NCBI GenBank assembly: GCA_000611775.1
Contig: KK106984.1
Location: 402,364 to 466,363 of the forward strand
From: Umbilicaria muhlenbergii
Lineage: Eukaryota; Ascomycota; Lecanoromycetes; Umbilicariales; Umbilicariaceae
Reading direction: 5' to 3'
DNA length: 64,000 nt
Positions 1-10,893 of this stretch are shown here, in pieces. Under the pieces are notes generated by a model. The model ran no database searches. It was not told the origin of the DNA and worked only from the letters and a program-made list of their open reading frames with translations. Position numbers and translations under genes: made by a program. The stretch's first letter is position 1. Each line of letters opens with the position of its first letter.

Positions 1-2278
1 CTATGACACATACTGCGCAGGTCAAGGATGCTTCACTTTCAAGGTTGATACATACCTACATTTAGTGAATTAGAGAGAGGACACCACCTGCTGCAGTGTC
101 TCTTCCCACGGTGCTGCTCTTCCCCGTGGATGGTAACTTTTTCTCTTCCAGGGCGCTATTTGGCTCCCTAAACTCCTTTTCTTTTCAACTTCTTTGGTCA
201 TCGGTCTGCTATACAGCAGCTTATACCACGTTCATGGCCTCTGCCGAGTCAGGCATAGAAACCGGGAAGCATAAACCGAGAACTGAACCAGTCAGTTGGG
301 TCGTTCTTAGCTGCAACGTAGACAGGTATGATGCATAGCATCAATGCGGAACTCACGGAACATTTGTTGTGTGTGAGACTGCGTGAAGTGAAGTGGTCGA
401 TTACACCATTGCATTTAAGGCACGCCATCAAGATTATACGGCAGCCCTTGAGGGGACTGCGGGACCCTCTCTAGGAGTCAGCAAACAATGTGCAAAGCAT
501 CCATATGTGCAAATGTTGGAAGACATTAAGGGCTCTGAGATCTGTACTCGTAGAATTGTTGAGTACCACTTTCTTGTCGGTTTGCTCCTGCGGGTTCCCG
601 TGGTCACTCCTTTTCAGAGCTTCGAAGAACCAGAGACCAACAGCAAGGGCAGCAAGTATTGAGAGGAAATCGAAAGCTATGCCGTTGAGGTATGGCACGT
701 ACACATCAAACTTCCGACAGAAGCATTGGTGACATCTGCACCTACCCGTACATCTCTTTATCCACATTTCAGCCACTGGGAGCAACGCCTCATGGCACAT
801 GAGTGGTTAGCTCTCCAATCACGAAAATGCTGGGCACCTTATCGAAGCAGACACAGCACCTGAGCCGTCCTCGGCAGGGATTCGACGAAAATGCACACCA
901 TCCATTCTGTTCCAAAAGTCCTGTGCGTTGCGGCAACGCCTCATATTGCTTTTGTTTGCTCAAGCGAATATCACACAATGCTGGCGATATCACAAGCAGT
1001 AGGTCTTCACATACGACTGCTAAGCGATGCCTGTTAAGATAGTTAAGATATAGGATGCGCAGACCATCTGCACGATGACAGATAGGCTTTTCCAGCTGGC
1101 TATCCTCCTAAGGGACCTGCAAATGTCCCGAGGTCGAAGACTGGGTGCATTTGGGGTGACGGCATTCCGGTCGTGGGGTTTACTTGAAGCCTATCATCAA
1201 GAGCCGTGGTTCGAGCATTGGTCGTCCAACCGGCTTCATGCGACGTCAAACAAGGCCCGAAGAATAGCCTTGTCCAGCTGTAGGTAGATGCATCCTCCAG
1301 CGATAGAGTCCATATATGCTAGCGAATGGTCGATGGCGGTGGGTCCGCTGTTCAGAACCGCACAATTGGGATCGAGTCTGGCCCGTCCCCAGGCTTGGAA
1401 GCGAACTAATCCCCGCCTGTCTATTGCGTACGAGTTCCCATTTCTACTCCTCCAGAAGGCAGTCGTCGTCTTCCTCCTCCTGACATCACCACCACCGTTC
1501 GCTCTTGTCCCAATTGCCACTGTTCTATACAACCCGTTCGCACACTGGCACTCCGCTTGTCTCCGCATCTGCAAGGTTTCGGCGGAAGCAGGCTACTCCG
1601 CATCGCCCCGTACACGTCCACTATACTTCCAACATAGTTCCACGTAGTGGGTCGAGACCGTAATTTGCAGGTCCCGACTTCCAATATACGGAGTACCTTC
1701 TCTTGGACGTGCCCCACTGAAGCGCAACAACGCCGGTTTGTACGACTACAACAATCAACAGTTGCGGATTCTCGAATCCATAGCACCAAGCGACCATGGA
1801 TCTGTAACTGTGCCGCCAACAACCGTTTCATAACCACTGCGAATCAGCGTCCGGCCTCAATTGGCTTACTACGCTTACGAATTCGCTCTCGGACTCGACG
1901 AAGTTATTCTGCGAGCGTGCCTGTACAGCGACTATTCCACAGTCCATCGTCAGCTTCACCGGACATCAATTGAGAGCTCAGTTGGCAGGGAGTCTTGATG
2001 GGGCGACACATGGCGGATCCTTTCTATTGATAGCAGCGACTGTCCGTTGCGGGCAAGACAACCGCATCTGAAAGCCTACTAAAACCACAATCTCGTCGGG
2101 CTTCTTCTCGCCCTCGTCCTCGCTGATTACTATAAAGCCCTTGACCCGGTTAGGGTTCGGCGACCTTGAGGAACAGCCTCCTTCACCCTGTCGCCCATCG
2201 CGATCTCCCATTTACCCTTCCGCGCCCGTCACCCTATTCGATCTCGAGATCTATATTTCCGTTTCTGTACATACCGCT
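1..2278. other. No supportable gene; upstream region of the 2279 gene
   Basis: About 2.3 kb without a recognisable family. Several short open frames exist on both strands. One on the minus strand (471-800, ATG start, 109 codons) contains a plausible membrane span ending in GLWFFEALKR, and one on the plus strand (1288-1647) is hydrophobic in the middle, but neither shows splice-consistent extension or a known motif. The last 200 bases before 2279 are pyrimidine-rich, as expected for a fungal promoter or 5' leader. Confidence 0.4.
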
Positions 2279-3631
2279 ATGGCCTGGTTCTGGCGAGGTT
2301 TCCAATCGGCCGTCTTTTATTACGTCTCCTGCGCCCCGTGTACCAAATTAGCCCACCAACGTAAACGGCATAAAGAAGCGCAGCGCTCCAAAGCCAACAA
2401 TGCGCTCAACGGGTCCGAAGATCCTGGGCTCTACAACCATCCCACTCCATTCAGCACAAACGCGTATTGGAACGAGGAGATAATATTAGGGCCAGGGCCA
2501 CCGCCAAAGAAAGAGAGGAAATCAGGAAATCGAAGAGATCTGAATAGCGCTGGCAAGGGCAGTAGTAACGGGAGTAGTACGGTTGTCGGAGGGCAAAGCG
2601 AGGAGGTGTTAGAAGGAACGACAGGTAGGATTAGTGGAGAAGGATGGAACAGGAAAAGATATCAACGCGAGGACGAACTGCTTTGGGGTGTTGATGGACC
2701 AGATGATGACCCAGGCCATTTATCCGGGCTCAGTCGGACCGTAACCTCCCACAGCGGTGGCAACTATTACGTCGCCAGAAATCCGGCGGTCAACGACTTG
2801 CACCCTCCGGTTGTGAGCTCACAGCCAACACACCGTAGGGAGACAAAGTGGATGCTACAGCCGCCGCCAAGCGCAAAGGTCATGGAAGGTAAAGAGAGGG
2901 CCAACCGCAGCCGAAGCGGGAGCGGTGGCAGCAACGGTAGCAGCAAGAGGAACGTAGATAGCATGAGCCTGGGTAGGCAAATCGGCGAGCGCTGCGTCGA
3001 AGAAAAGGTGAAGCGGGGCGAACGGCCCCCAACCGCGGACTCGGCTCCACTAGCGAAGACGAGATCGAAAGACTGGGGAGCTACGAACGGATCGATCGAA
3101 GGCGTAGGGCAGCGTCACGACAGAGAAGCACGCCCCTCCAGCGACTCTCGAACATCCTCCACCTCTTCTGTGCGAAGGGCCCACCCTCACCACATCAACA
3201 TATCAGAAGACAAGTCGCGAACCCACCTCCCCGACCCCAACCCCTCAGACCTCCACCTCCCCCAACGCCCCCCCCTCGCCGCCATCGCATCTTCCTCGGA
3301 CCTCCTCCCATCCACTCCCCACACGTCACGGCCCTTACTCACCACCTTCCACTCCACCACCACCATCCTCACCCGTCCCCTCACCTCCGACTATCCCTCC
3401 TCCTCCTCCTCCTCGCACCACGCCCTGCAAGAACTCCGGCCCCCATCCTCAACCCTTAACGCGCTTCCCGAATCCAGGATCCGTCTCCCGCAAGCGGCAA
3501 AAGCGGAAGATCGAGATTTGCAGTTGCCGGAGTGCGAGACGTGGTTTCCGGGAAGGGATTTCCGGTTTCCGCCTGTGCAGGGGATTGAGATGGAGAGGGT
3601 GCCGAGGCAGAGGTGGAGTATGGAGATTTAG
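2279..3631 (+). CDS. Conserved fungal low-complexity protein with a Cys-containing aromatic N-terminus
   Basis: Single exon of 450 codons. I chose the ATG at 2279 because the open frame upstream lacks another ATG and because the first 80 residues after it look like the conserved part: a short aromatic stretch (MAWFWRGFQSAVFYYVSCAPC), a basic segment (QRKRHKEAQRSKA), then an aromatic, Pro-rich block ending WNEEIILGPGPPPKKER. The rest is Ser-, Arg- and Pro-rich and probably disordered, with a CCT/CCA-rich stretch at 3200-3420 encoding Pro/Ser runs. From memory, filamentous ascomycetes carry proteins with this kind of N-terminus of unknown role. The hydrophobic N-terminus with Cys18 and Cys21 could be a membrane anchor or acylation site, which is inference. 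No enzymatic motif is visible. Confidence 0.75.
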   Translation: MAWFWRGFQSAVFYYVSCAPCTKLAHQRKRHKEAQRSKANNALNGSEDPGLYNHPTPFSTNAYWNEEIILGPGPPPKKERKSGNRRDLNSAGKGSSNGSSTVVGGQSEEVLEGTTGRISGEGWNRKRYQREDELLWGVDGPDDDPGHLSGLSRTVTSHSGGNYYVARNPAVNDLHPPVVSSQPTHRRETKWMLQPPPSAKVMEGKERANRSRSGSGGSNGSSKRNVDSMSLGRQIGERCVEEKVKRGERPPTADSAPLAKTRSKDWGATNGSIEGVGQRHDREARPSSDSRTSSTSSVRRAHPHHINISEDKSRTHLPDPNPSDLHLPQRPPLAAIASSSDLLPSTPHTSRPLLTTFHSTTTILTRPLTSDYPSSSSSSHHALQELRPPSSTLNALPESRIRLPQAAKAEDRDLQLPECETWFPGRDFRFPPVQGIEMERVPRQRWSMEI

Positions 3632-4394
3632 GTGTGGGTCAGGTTTTGGGGGTTGTGGGTGGGGGGGGGAGATGGTGGGATGGATGGGTGTATAGGGTGA
3701 GGGTGAGGCTTTATCACGTTATTTTATTTATATGTTGATATTCGTCGGCTGTTTTGTTTGTTAACAGGTGAAGGGGTTTGGGAGGGGGCGATTTGGTTGC
3801 TGCATAGCGAGCGAGCGAAGCATTTGTTTGGTTTTGACTGTTCTGGCTGGCTGGGATGGGTTTGGCTGGGATGGGTTTGGCTGGGATGGGTTTGGCTGGG
3901 TTGGTGTTTTAGTGCCTTGGGCGGGTTTATATAGTATATTGGCGAGGATGGCTGTACTGTGTTCGTGTTTCTATGGTATATGTTATCAAGATTATTTATT
4001 GAGTAGGGATTTGGCATCGTGCTGACGGTGGTTGAATTAGCTGCATACAGTAGGGGCTGCGCTGTCTTTGGATATGAACGGTTACGAGTGATGAATGAGC
4101 ACTGGTGGTTACTGAGCATTGCTAGTCATCAATCCTCTTTGAGTTCTTAAGATCCTCCAAACCCTTAAAATTACTCTGAAACGATAGAGATCCATGTTAA
4201 GACCAAGGACCCCTGAGGCCGAATTATACACATGAAAGTAAACGAGGCAAGCAAGCAGACGGATGGAGAAATAGATCTATATGTCACAGTCCCATGAATG
4301 ATGTATATACTCACAGATACATTTGTATGCACCGACTACCAGGCGCGTTTATTCCTTGGGGCTGAAAGCCCTCCTCTCCCACCAACCACCCTTC
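3632..4394. other. Convergent intergenic region
   Basis: Lies between the 3' ends of two convergent genes. It contains the 15-bp tandem repeat at 3849-3903 and is otherwise T/G-rich. A minus-strand open frame (3724-4119) encodes a QTHPS repeat only because of the tandem DNA repeat and looks non-coding. Confidence 0.5.
3849..3903. repeat. 15-bp tandem minisatellite, about 3.7 units
   Basis: The unit GGCTGGGATGGGTTT occurs three times head to tail (3849-3863, 3864-3878, 3879-3893) without mismatch, followed by a partial unit. It sits in the 3' intergenic region between two convergent genes. Confidence 0.9.
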
Positions 4395-6953
4395 TCAGCT
4401 CTTCCCCCCCGCCAACTCAATCACCTTCTTCGCCGCCTCCTCAAAATCATCAAACGCATGCAACAGCAACCCACTCTCCTTAATCTACCCCCCCCCCACA
4501 AACCCCTCCGTCAGCATACCGTCTCCAACCCCACCCCCCTTAGAAACCCCCAGAAAGAAGACTCACCATCCTCTGCCCCACCTCCTCATTCGTCCCCCGC
4601 AACCTAACCACCACCGGCACCCGAATCCCCAACTCCCTATACGCCAACACCACCCCCTCGGCAATCATATCGCACAGCGTCAAGCCCCCGAAAATATTCA
4701 CGAAGACGGTGCGCACGCGCGGGTCGGACAGGATGAGGCGGAAAGAGGCTGCGACGGTGGCGGCGGTGGCTTTGCCGCCTGTGTCGAGGAAATTGGCGAC
4801 GGAGCCGCCGGAGAGGTGGAGGGCGTCGACGGTGTTCATTGCGAGGCCGGCGCCGTTGACTGGGTGGTGGGTGGGGTTAGTGAGATGGAGGGAGAGGTGG
4901 GGGACGAGGGGTACCTAGGGTGCCGATGTTGCCTGCGCCTTTGAGTCTGGAGATGGGGTTGTTAGTGAGTCGGACATGGGGCTCGAGTAGGTGGGGTGGG
5001 AAGTCGTTACTTGATGTATACGATCCCATCTTTCTCGGCCTCTACTTCTTCCGGAACCTCGTCCTGTACATTCCGCAGCGCATGCACGTCTGCCTGCCTC
5101 TGAGCGCTTCGGAAGGCGGCGTCGTCGAAGCCGAACCGTGCGCTCGATACGGCTAGTTCGCCGTTTGAGGCGATCAAGAGTCTGGTTTCTAGGACGAATG
5201 CCTCTTTCGTCTTGAAGAGGTTGACCAGGCTGTAGAGTATTCGGGTGAGCTGTTTTGTGGATGAGTTGAGTTGCAGATGTTCGGCTATGGAGGGTATGAC
5301 GCTGTCGTCTAGACCGGCTCTGTAGTCGAAGGGGAATCTGCGTGCTTCGATATAGGGATCTTCTGCCGCTGTCGGTGGAGACGCCACTAGGCAAGGACAG
5401 AGGTTGGATCTGTCGATCGATACCGCCAGAAGATAGTCTTCTCCAGGTATGGCCGGCTTTTCTGATACTGGTACATCGTAGGCTTTGAGCATATCGAAGG
5501 CTTGTGGTTGCTTGATGTAGAGGCTACGTTTTTGGGCTTGTGGAACGAATGGTTGGGGTGGAGCTCTGGGTCTTCCACGAAGTGTGTGCATACTTCGTCG
5601 TTGACCTGCAGCTAATCCGGCCTCGATGTAATGTTCAGCATAGTCCTTGATAGAAAATTGTGGTATATTTATGTGCTTACCGAAGATTTCATAGAGGCAG
5701 CAGAGCCCAGGAGCTTCTTCATATCCTCTCCAAACTTCGCCGGATGATTGGTCATCACCACTCCAGCGTCTTCAAGTGCTCTTATTTTGCTCAATGCATC
5801 GCCTTCGCCAGGTGCAACGAAAGCACCTGCATGGCCCATTACCCGACCAGGTGCGGCCTGCACACCGCCTATTAGGGCCATGATAGGTCTTTCATCGCTG
5901 TCACTATGGTCCATATCCCTTGTGAAAAAGGGACAACATACTTTGGGTTTGAGGTTCTCCTCTTGTAATCTTTTATCCACTCCGCTGCCTCTTCTTCTGC
6001 CCTACCCCCAATCTCTCCTACGATTATGATGCCTTTGGTATCGTCATCATGTTCGAAGACTTTGAGGGCATCAACAAAATTCGTGCCGGCAAGGACATCG
6101 CCTCCCATGCCGATTACAAGACTCTGGCCAACGCCGGCTCGGGTTGTCGAGGCTACAGTCTCATAGCTTAACGTCCCAGATTTGGCGACTATACCTACGC
6201 TGCCGGCAGAGAAAGTAGGAAGTGGTTGGAAACCAATGCGGCATCTGCCAATGGGAGAGATGATGCCGGGAGCATTGGCCCCAACTAGACGAGATTTTGA
6301 TTGAGTCCTCAAGATCGAATGTATCTGCTGTGGCTTAGTGTGGGCGACTGATAATACCGAGAATACGAAAAGTCACCCGCAATAGATCATGGACCGGTAT
6401 ATGCTCGGCAACTGCAACAATAAGAGGAATCTCTGCCTCTATTGCCTCCTCGATTGCCGCGGGAGCTTGATGAGCAGCGACATATACGGCAGTAGCATCT
6501 GGTTTTAGTTGCTCCTTGGCCTGTACAACAGTCAGGCCTTAACAATGTTGCACCCTTAGATTCGGGCATAGAGAAGTGGAACGCACAGCACGCATATTTG
6601 GTAAAACAGGTAATCCAAGATGTTCTCCATCTTTCCCGGGTCTTACACCTCCAACTATCTTGGTACCATACTCGAGGGATTGCTTCGCATTTTGAGTGGC
6701 CTACAGAATTCGCTCAGCCGAGCAATGACTCCAAAGATACACCGATGCTCCATACCTGCCTTCCGGTGAACCCCTGAAAGATTACTCGAGTATGGGCTCC
6801 GATTTTCAGATTTTGTATTGTATCAGAGTATGCAAATCTCGTCGAACTGCTTGAGAATAGAGCGGAACGTTTGCAAGAAGGTGACACAAGGGATTTGACG
6901 ATAGTGGCAAGGAAACATGCAGGAACGGCTACTCGCCGCGACCCGCGAAGCAT
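4395..6953 (-). CDS. Mitochondrial fused alpha-beta succinyl-CoA-ligase-like protein
   Basis: Nine exons give 691 aa: 6953-6756, 6700-6587, 6520-6377, 6327-5942, 5888-5681, 5621-5011, 4946-4915, 4859-4567 and 4484-4395. All phases agree; only the acceptor at 5622 is a choice among nearby AGs. Residues 1-40 are a Ser/Arg-rich, acid-free presequence, suggesting mitochondria. Residues 41-335 are a complete succinyl-CoA ligase alpha subunit: CoA-binding GFTGRQ, EYGTKIVGG, GIVAKSGTLSYE, and the phospho-His loop GHAGAF with His300. After a basic linker comes a beta-like half (about 382-691) that keeps the C-terminal ligase/CoA domain (VNGAGLAM, VNIFGG, VVRLRGTNEE). Its ATP-grasp part is short: the region with the GGRGK-type nucleotide loop is missing between residues 403 and 411, and the usual E-x-N-P metal motif reads ETRL at 495. 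Normally alpha and beta are separate genes. Activity is therefore uncertain; it could be an altered acyl-CoA ligase or a regulatory paralogue. Confidence 0.88.
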
Positions 6954-7489
6954 GTTGCCGGATCAGCGGCTAGATGCCTTGCGGTTGAATCCAGCAATGG
7001 GATCGGTAAAGTAGTGACATGAAACTAGCAAAAGATTGTACATGGAATATATATACAGAAAAGCAGTCAAGAGGCAGAAAAGCAGGACGAGTACGACGTC
7101 CGACTTCGCAGGCCCCGGGCGAAGTGATGTTATCGCCTTATTCCCGTGGAGCTGCCAAGGCGGATATCCAGCCCTACCCGCCTCTCGCGGACTGTGGGGA
7201 AGCCCCTGAAGCGTGAGCGATGCTCATCTTGCCTGGCGAGGCTGCACACCAACCTCTGCTGTCCGGTGACAGAATTAACAGTGATAAGCCAGCCTATCAG
7301 TGCTATGTCGCTCTTTATATAAAGTGCCTCGAGTCAGTCGTTACACAGCCCGACCTGTACATCGCCCACAGCCGTGCCCTGCTTCAACATTAGTTACAGT
7401 GACAGATTTAGCACAACTGCGCACCCTTACTTATTACCCTCCATTCCCTCTCAACGCATCCACCCTCTCACTCCAATCGTTCGCTAGCA
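6954..7489. promoter_or_regulatory. Divergent promoter region between the CoA-ligase fusion and the 7490 gene
   Basis: 536 bp between two divergent start codons. TATA-like elements are visible: ATATATATA near 7046-7054, and CTTTATATAAAG at 7312-7323, about 170 bp before the plus-strand ATG. From 7380 to 7489 the plus strand is pyrimidine-rich, typical of a fungal 5' leader. No coding potential seen. Confidence 0.45.
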
Positions 7490-8105
7490 ATGAGCTCCCC
7501 ACCCAGCAAACGACAAGGTCAGCGTCCTCTCTACCCTCTCACCTAGCGCACCATCTAACCTCCCTTCCCTCCCAGACGTCGAAGCATCCCTAGGCAACCT
7601 CTCCCTCTCGCCCTCCTCTCATAAACCATCCCCCAAACCCAAGTCCAAGCCCTCCGACCCCATCGCCGACTCCTGGGAAGAAGACGCCGCCTCCTCCGAA
7701 ACCGAAACCGAAACCGAAACCGACACCCCCCCTTCCCACGCCTCCTCCATCCCCAGCGCCCCCCCACCAACTCCCAGCTCCCCCACCTCCTCCTCCTCCT
7801 CCTCCCGCGACCACGACTGGAGTTTCTTCTCCTCCCCCTACGCCACTCCGCCCTCTGCCTCCCTCGCCTCCGATGCCGGCACTCCAAGCCAACAGCAACG
7901 GCGTCCGGAAAAGTCCACCGCGGTGGCCGGCCGCCTCATAGCCGGCGCGTTGGGGGTCCGTGCGCCGAAGAAGTCGGAGGAGCAGAAGGCGTACGAGAAG
8001 GCTGTGAGAGAGAAGGAGGCGAAGAGGATACAGAAGGAGCGGGAGGGGAAGAGGAGGGAGGAGGAGGATCGGGAGAGGGCGAAGGCGGCGGTGTGGGATG
8101 GGTAG
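7490..8105 (+). CDS. Small disordered conserved fungal protein with charged C-terminal helix
   Basis: Two exons, 7490-7517 and 7576-8105, joined by a 58-nt intron with donor GTCAGC and acceptor CCCAG. The product starts MSSPPSKRQDVEASLGNLSL and has about 185 residues. The middle is Ser/Pro-rich with an ETETETETDT run (a GAAACC hexamer repeat in the DNA) and an acidic SWEED motif. The C-terminal 60 residues are the best candidate conserved part: AGRLIAGALGVRAPKKSEEQK followed by a Lys/Glu/Arg-rich segment predicted to be one long helix. No known domain was recognised. The start was chosen because it gives an in-phase first exon and places the SLGNLSLSP motif near the N-terminus. Confidence 0.7.
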
Positions 8106-9268
8106 GTGGTGGAGAGAGCGGGGTCTTGCCGTTCGTCAGTCTCGGTTATTGCGATGTTGCTTCTTGCTGAGTTGACACCGCCCTGGATACCCTGCTGGAC
8201 GGGCTTCTGTCATTAGCCCTGTCGCTGTTGGAGCGCTCTTTCTACGAGACATGGTTTCTAGATGCTCTTCCTTTGTCTCTTCGGGAACATTTCGGAATAG
8301 TACGTGGGTTGGGGGATATTGCATACGATCCTCGGTAGCTGCATCATCATTCCGACGTGAAGTGACGAAGGGAGTTGTTCAAAAGGGGCTGCTAGGGTCG
8401 CTGCATACTGGAAGCTGTACGGGTAGTTTTCTTGCGTCAACTCTCTTATCATAGCCTATGATTTTTCATACGAACTTTTTGAGGGGGAAAAGGCTATGCA
8501 TACCTTTCTTTATTAGTTTTGGATTAAAGATCGATGAGCTATGGGTATGGTTGGAAAATGATGTGTATAGAGGTATACAATTGGATGGGTAAGGGGTATC
8601 ATATATACACTGCAGAGAACTGCGATATTACCACATTCACCGGTGTCATGAGACAAACTCTTCGGATATATTTGTTTCTTCAACGTTTGTATGTTTGACC
8701 TAGAGATATCAACCTTTCCTGCAGCCCTTCCACACAGGCTGAATGAAAGGATAATGCCTAGATGGCACCCGCACCGTCGAGTCATGGGTTACTGAGAGAT
8801 CCAAATGTTGGACAAACTTCTCTTACCCACCCAACCCCGTTCGTCGAGTAGCCTACAAAAGAGTCCGATTCGGCAGAATCAAGAATACTAAATGACGCGG
8901 ATGTACATACCATCAAGCCACCACCAAGATGAACGTGATGCCAGCATCCGTCAAGCACACAACTTCGATTTTCCGATCCCTCACGACCGTTCTTCCCCCG
9001 GGGATTAAACAAAGCTCTGGCAACCCACAAGATACGATGCTGGATCAGTAAATTATACAGTCTGACTGCCGGTGCATGCGTGTCAACGAGGAACATGTAC
9101 CTGTGTTACTGCTGTAAATAGAAGCATGCATATTAATGACAACTACTCTAATCCTTACCCCAGACACTCATCATCCCACACACGCAGCAAGCATCCGATC
9201 CGCATACCCGCTGCCCGAAAACCCAACAAGAAAAAAGCTTCCAAACAAAATCAAAGCACGACCCAGAG
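8106..9268. other. Intergenic, nothing recognised
   Basis: Convergent intergenic region of 1.16 kb. Two overlapping minus-strand open frames (8136-8324 and 8258-8452) have no recognisable motif and no consistent splicing. No repeats or RNA genes seen. Confidence 0.4.
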
Positions 9269-10534
9269 TCAAAACAAGTACCACTCAACGCCATCACCCC
9301 TCCCCCTCCACCCCTCCTCCCCATTTTCTCCGCCCCCCAGCGGCATACAATTCCTCGGATCCGCATTAAACCCTCTCAACAACCCAACCAACTGATCCCA
9401 AAAGTCCGCAATCCTCACCTCCACCCCCTCATCCCCATACTCCCTCCCCAGCAATGCCTCCGTGCGAAACCGATCCTCTTCCGCCTCCAGATAATCCTGC
9501 AGATACTCAAACCCCTCGACTGGGATACGTTTCCGCTCTCGTGGCTTCTCGTCGTCGTCATTGTCCTTGCGTGGGAACTCCAACTTGGCGAGGGATTTCT
9601 TGGTGGACCGGATGGTCTCGATGAGGTCGTATTTGTGGGCGTCGTCCAGTGCGCCGGCGGTGGTGTCGGTGGGGGGCTTGGTGGTGTGGGCGGTGGAGAG
9701 AGCGTCCCAGTACTTCAGCATCCATTGGGCGACGCGGATGTAGACGACCCCTCGGAACCCCGAGTTCGGGGAAGACTTATCCGCGGAAGAGGCTAAGAAT
9801 TTCTCGACGAACGCGGCGGGCGAGCCGCGGAAGGATACCCCGTCGTCTGGCAGGTTGGCAGACCACGGGTCGCCGAGGGGATGTTGGCCTTCTTTCGAGA
9901 CGAAGGGCTTGATGGTAAGCTTATTGTCCACGAAGTCGTAGGCGCAGACCCAGCCGGTGGTTACGCCGGATTCGGCCAGGTTGTCGACCATGGTGACGAG
10001 CATAAAGACTTTTCGTGGGGATTTGGTTTCCGCTTGGCCGCTGAGGACGCGGAGACACTCCTTTCTGTGGGATTTGTCTTCGGTGCTCATGATGTATTGC
10101 ACAAACTCCTCCCGGAGTCCCTCCCACGTCTCAACCTTAACCAATTTCGCCAGGTCTTCGGCCCTGGTTTTCCCTCCTAGTGCCGCCACTAACGCGTTTT
10201 CCGCTGCGGTGGTAGCTTCGGCTTTGGTCTCCAAAAGGGGCTCTTTGGCCCAGGCGAGCACCTGTTTCTTATGGCTCGGATTGTGCTGGTCCACGTCGGC
10301 GTAGACGAGGGTGCCTTCGGTGATGATGTGGTAGGGGCTGGGGTGGTACTTTATCTCGTCGAGAAAGGCGCGGTAACTGCCATAGGGGCGAGATGGGGGA
10401 ACTTCGTTGTACTCCTGCAGTGTACGGCGGACTGTGACGGCGCTTTCGTAAACGACGGCGTAGTCTGCGTTGATGGCCGCCCATTCGGAATCGGAAACGA
10501 ACCAGCGGGCTGCCGCTGCGTTGGTGGAAGACAT
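9269..10534 (-). CDS. Hypothetical protein, 421 aa
   Basis: Single open exon from ATG at 10534 to TGA at 9269, starting MSSTNAAAARWFVSDSEW. Composition is that of a globular soluble protein (many aromatic residues such as WAAINADYAVVYES and RVAQWMLKYWDAL), with a charged, probably flexible segment around residues 305-340 (FPRKDNDDDEKPRERKR) and a Gly-rich tail. No signal peptide, membrane span or catalytic motif was recognised. Codon use is normal for the window. It is followed downstream by an intergenic region; the upstream neighbour on the same strand is the nucleoside hydrolase, 359 bp away, and nothing suggests functional linkage. Confidence 0.75.
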   Translation of the reverse strand: MSSTNAAAARWFVSDSEWAAINADYAVVYESAVTVRRTLQEYNEVPPSRPYGSYRAFLDEIKYHPSPYHIITEGTLVYADVDQHNPSHKKQVLAWAKEPLLETKAEATTAAENALVAALGGKTRAEDLAKLVKVETWEGLREEFVQYIMSTEDKSHRKECLRVLSGQAETKSPRKVFMLVTMVDNLAESGVTTGWVCAYDFVDNKLTIKPFVSKEGQHPLGDPWSANLPDDGVSFRGSPAAFVEKFLASSADKSSPNSGFRGVVYIRVAQWMLKYWDALSTAHTTKPPTDTTAGALDDAHKYDLIETIRSTKKSLAKLEFPRKDNDDDEKPRERKRIPVEGFEYLQDYLEAEEDRFRTEALLGREYGDEGVEVRIADFWDQLVGLLRGFNADPRNCMPLGGGENGEEGWRGRGDGVEWYLF

Positions 10535-10893
10535 GGTGGATCGGGTTGAGGATGCGTTCGTGCTTTTGCTGGAATTTATCTTGGTGCCTGTGTGTTATGT
10601 GGCTGGATAGCAAGCTGTGTGTGCTTGATGATTCGATATGTGGTTCTAGTGGAGGATGATTGTAAGGAAGGTAAATGTCGTGGAGCGATTTGGAGATATT
10701 TAAGGAGATGCCGGGCGAGTCATACCGCTGGTGAAGACCACGATGACTGGAGTGAGTAGAAGTGAATGGCGACATACAGCAAAGCCGATGACTCTGAATC
10801 TGAAGAAGGCCTGCTTCACTGCAACCTAAAGCCAAGGCTTGAAGTAGTCTATCGATTTCATAGAACACCCGGTGTGTTGAACCGTGACATACC
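10535..10893. other. Intergenic between two minus-strand genes
   Basis: 359 bp that should hold the promoter of the 421-aa protein and the 3' end of the nucleoside hydrolase. No distinct element identified. Confidence 0.4.

Noticed and set aside
471-800. 109-codon minus-strand frame with one hydrophobic span
   Set aside because: Has an ATG and a possible membrane helix but no homologue recognised and no splice or promoter support; left as a note only.
3724-4119. Minus-strand frame with QTHPS repeats
   Set aside because: The repeat is a by-product of the 15-bp DNA minisatellite; no family, and location in a convergent 3' region.
7555-7898. Arg/Gly-rich minus-strand frames opposite the 7490 gene
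   Set aside because: Antisense of a Ser/Pro codon-biased exon; composition only.
10269-10868. 199-codon minus-strand frame overlapping the start of the 421-aa gene
   Set aside because: It is an alternate-frame shadow rich in His/Arg/Pro/Ser with no motif.
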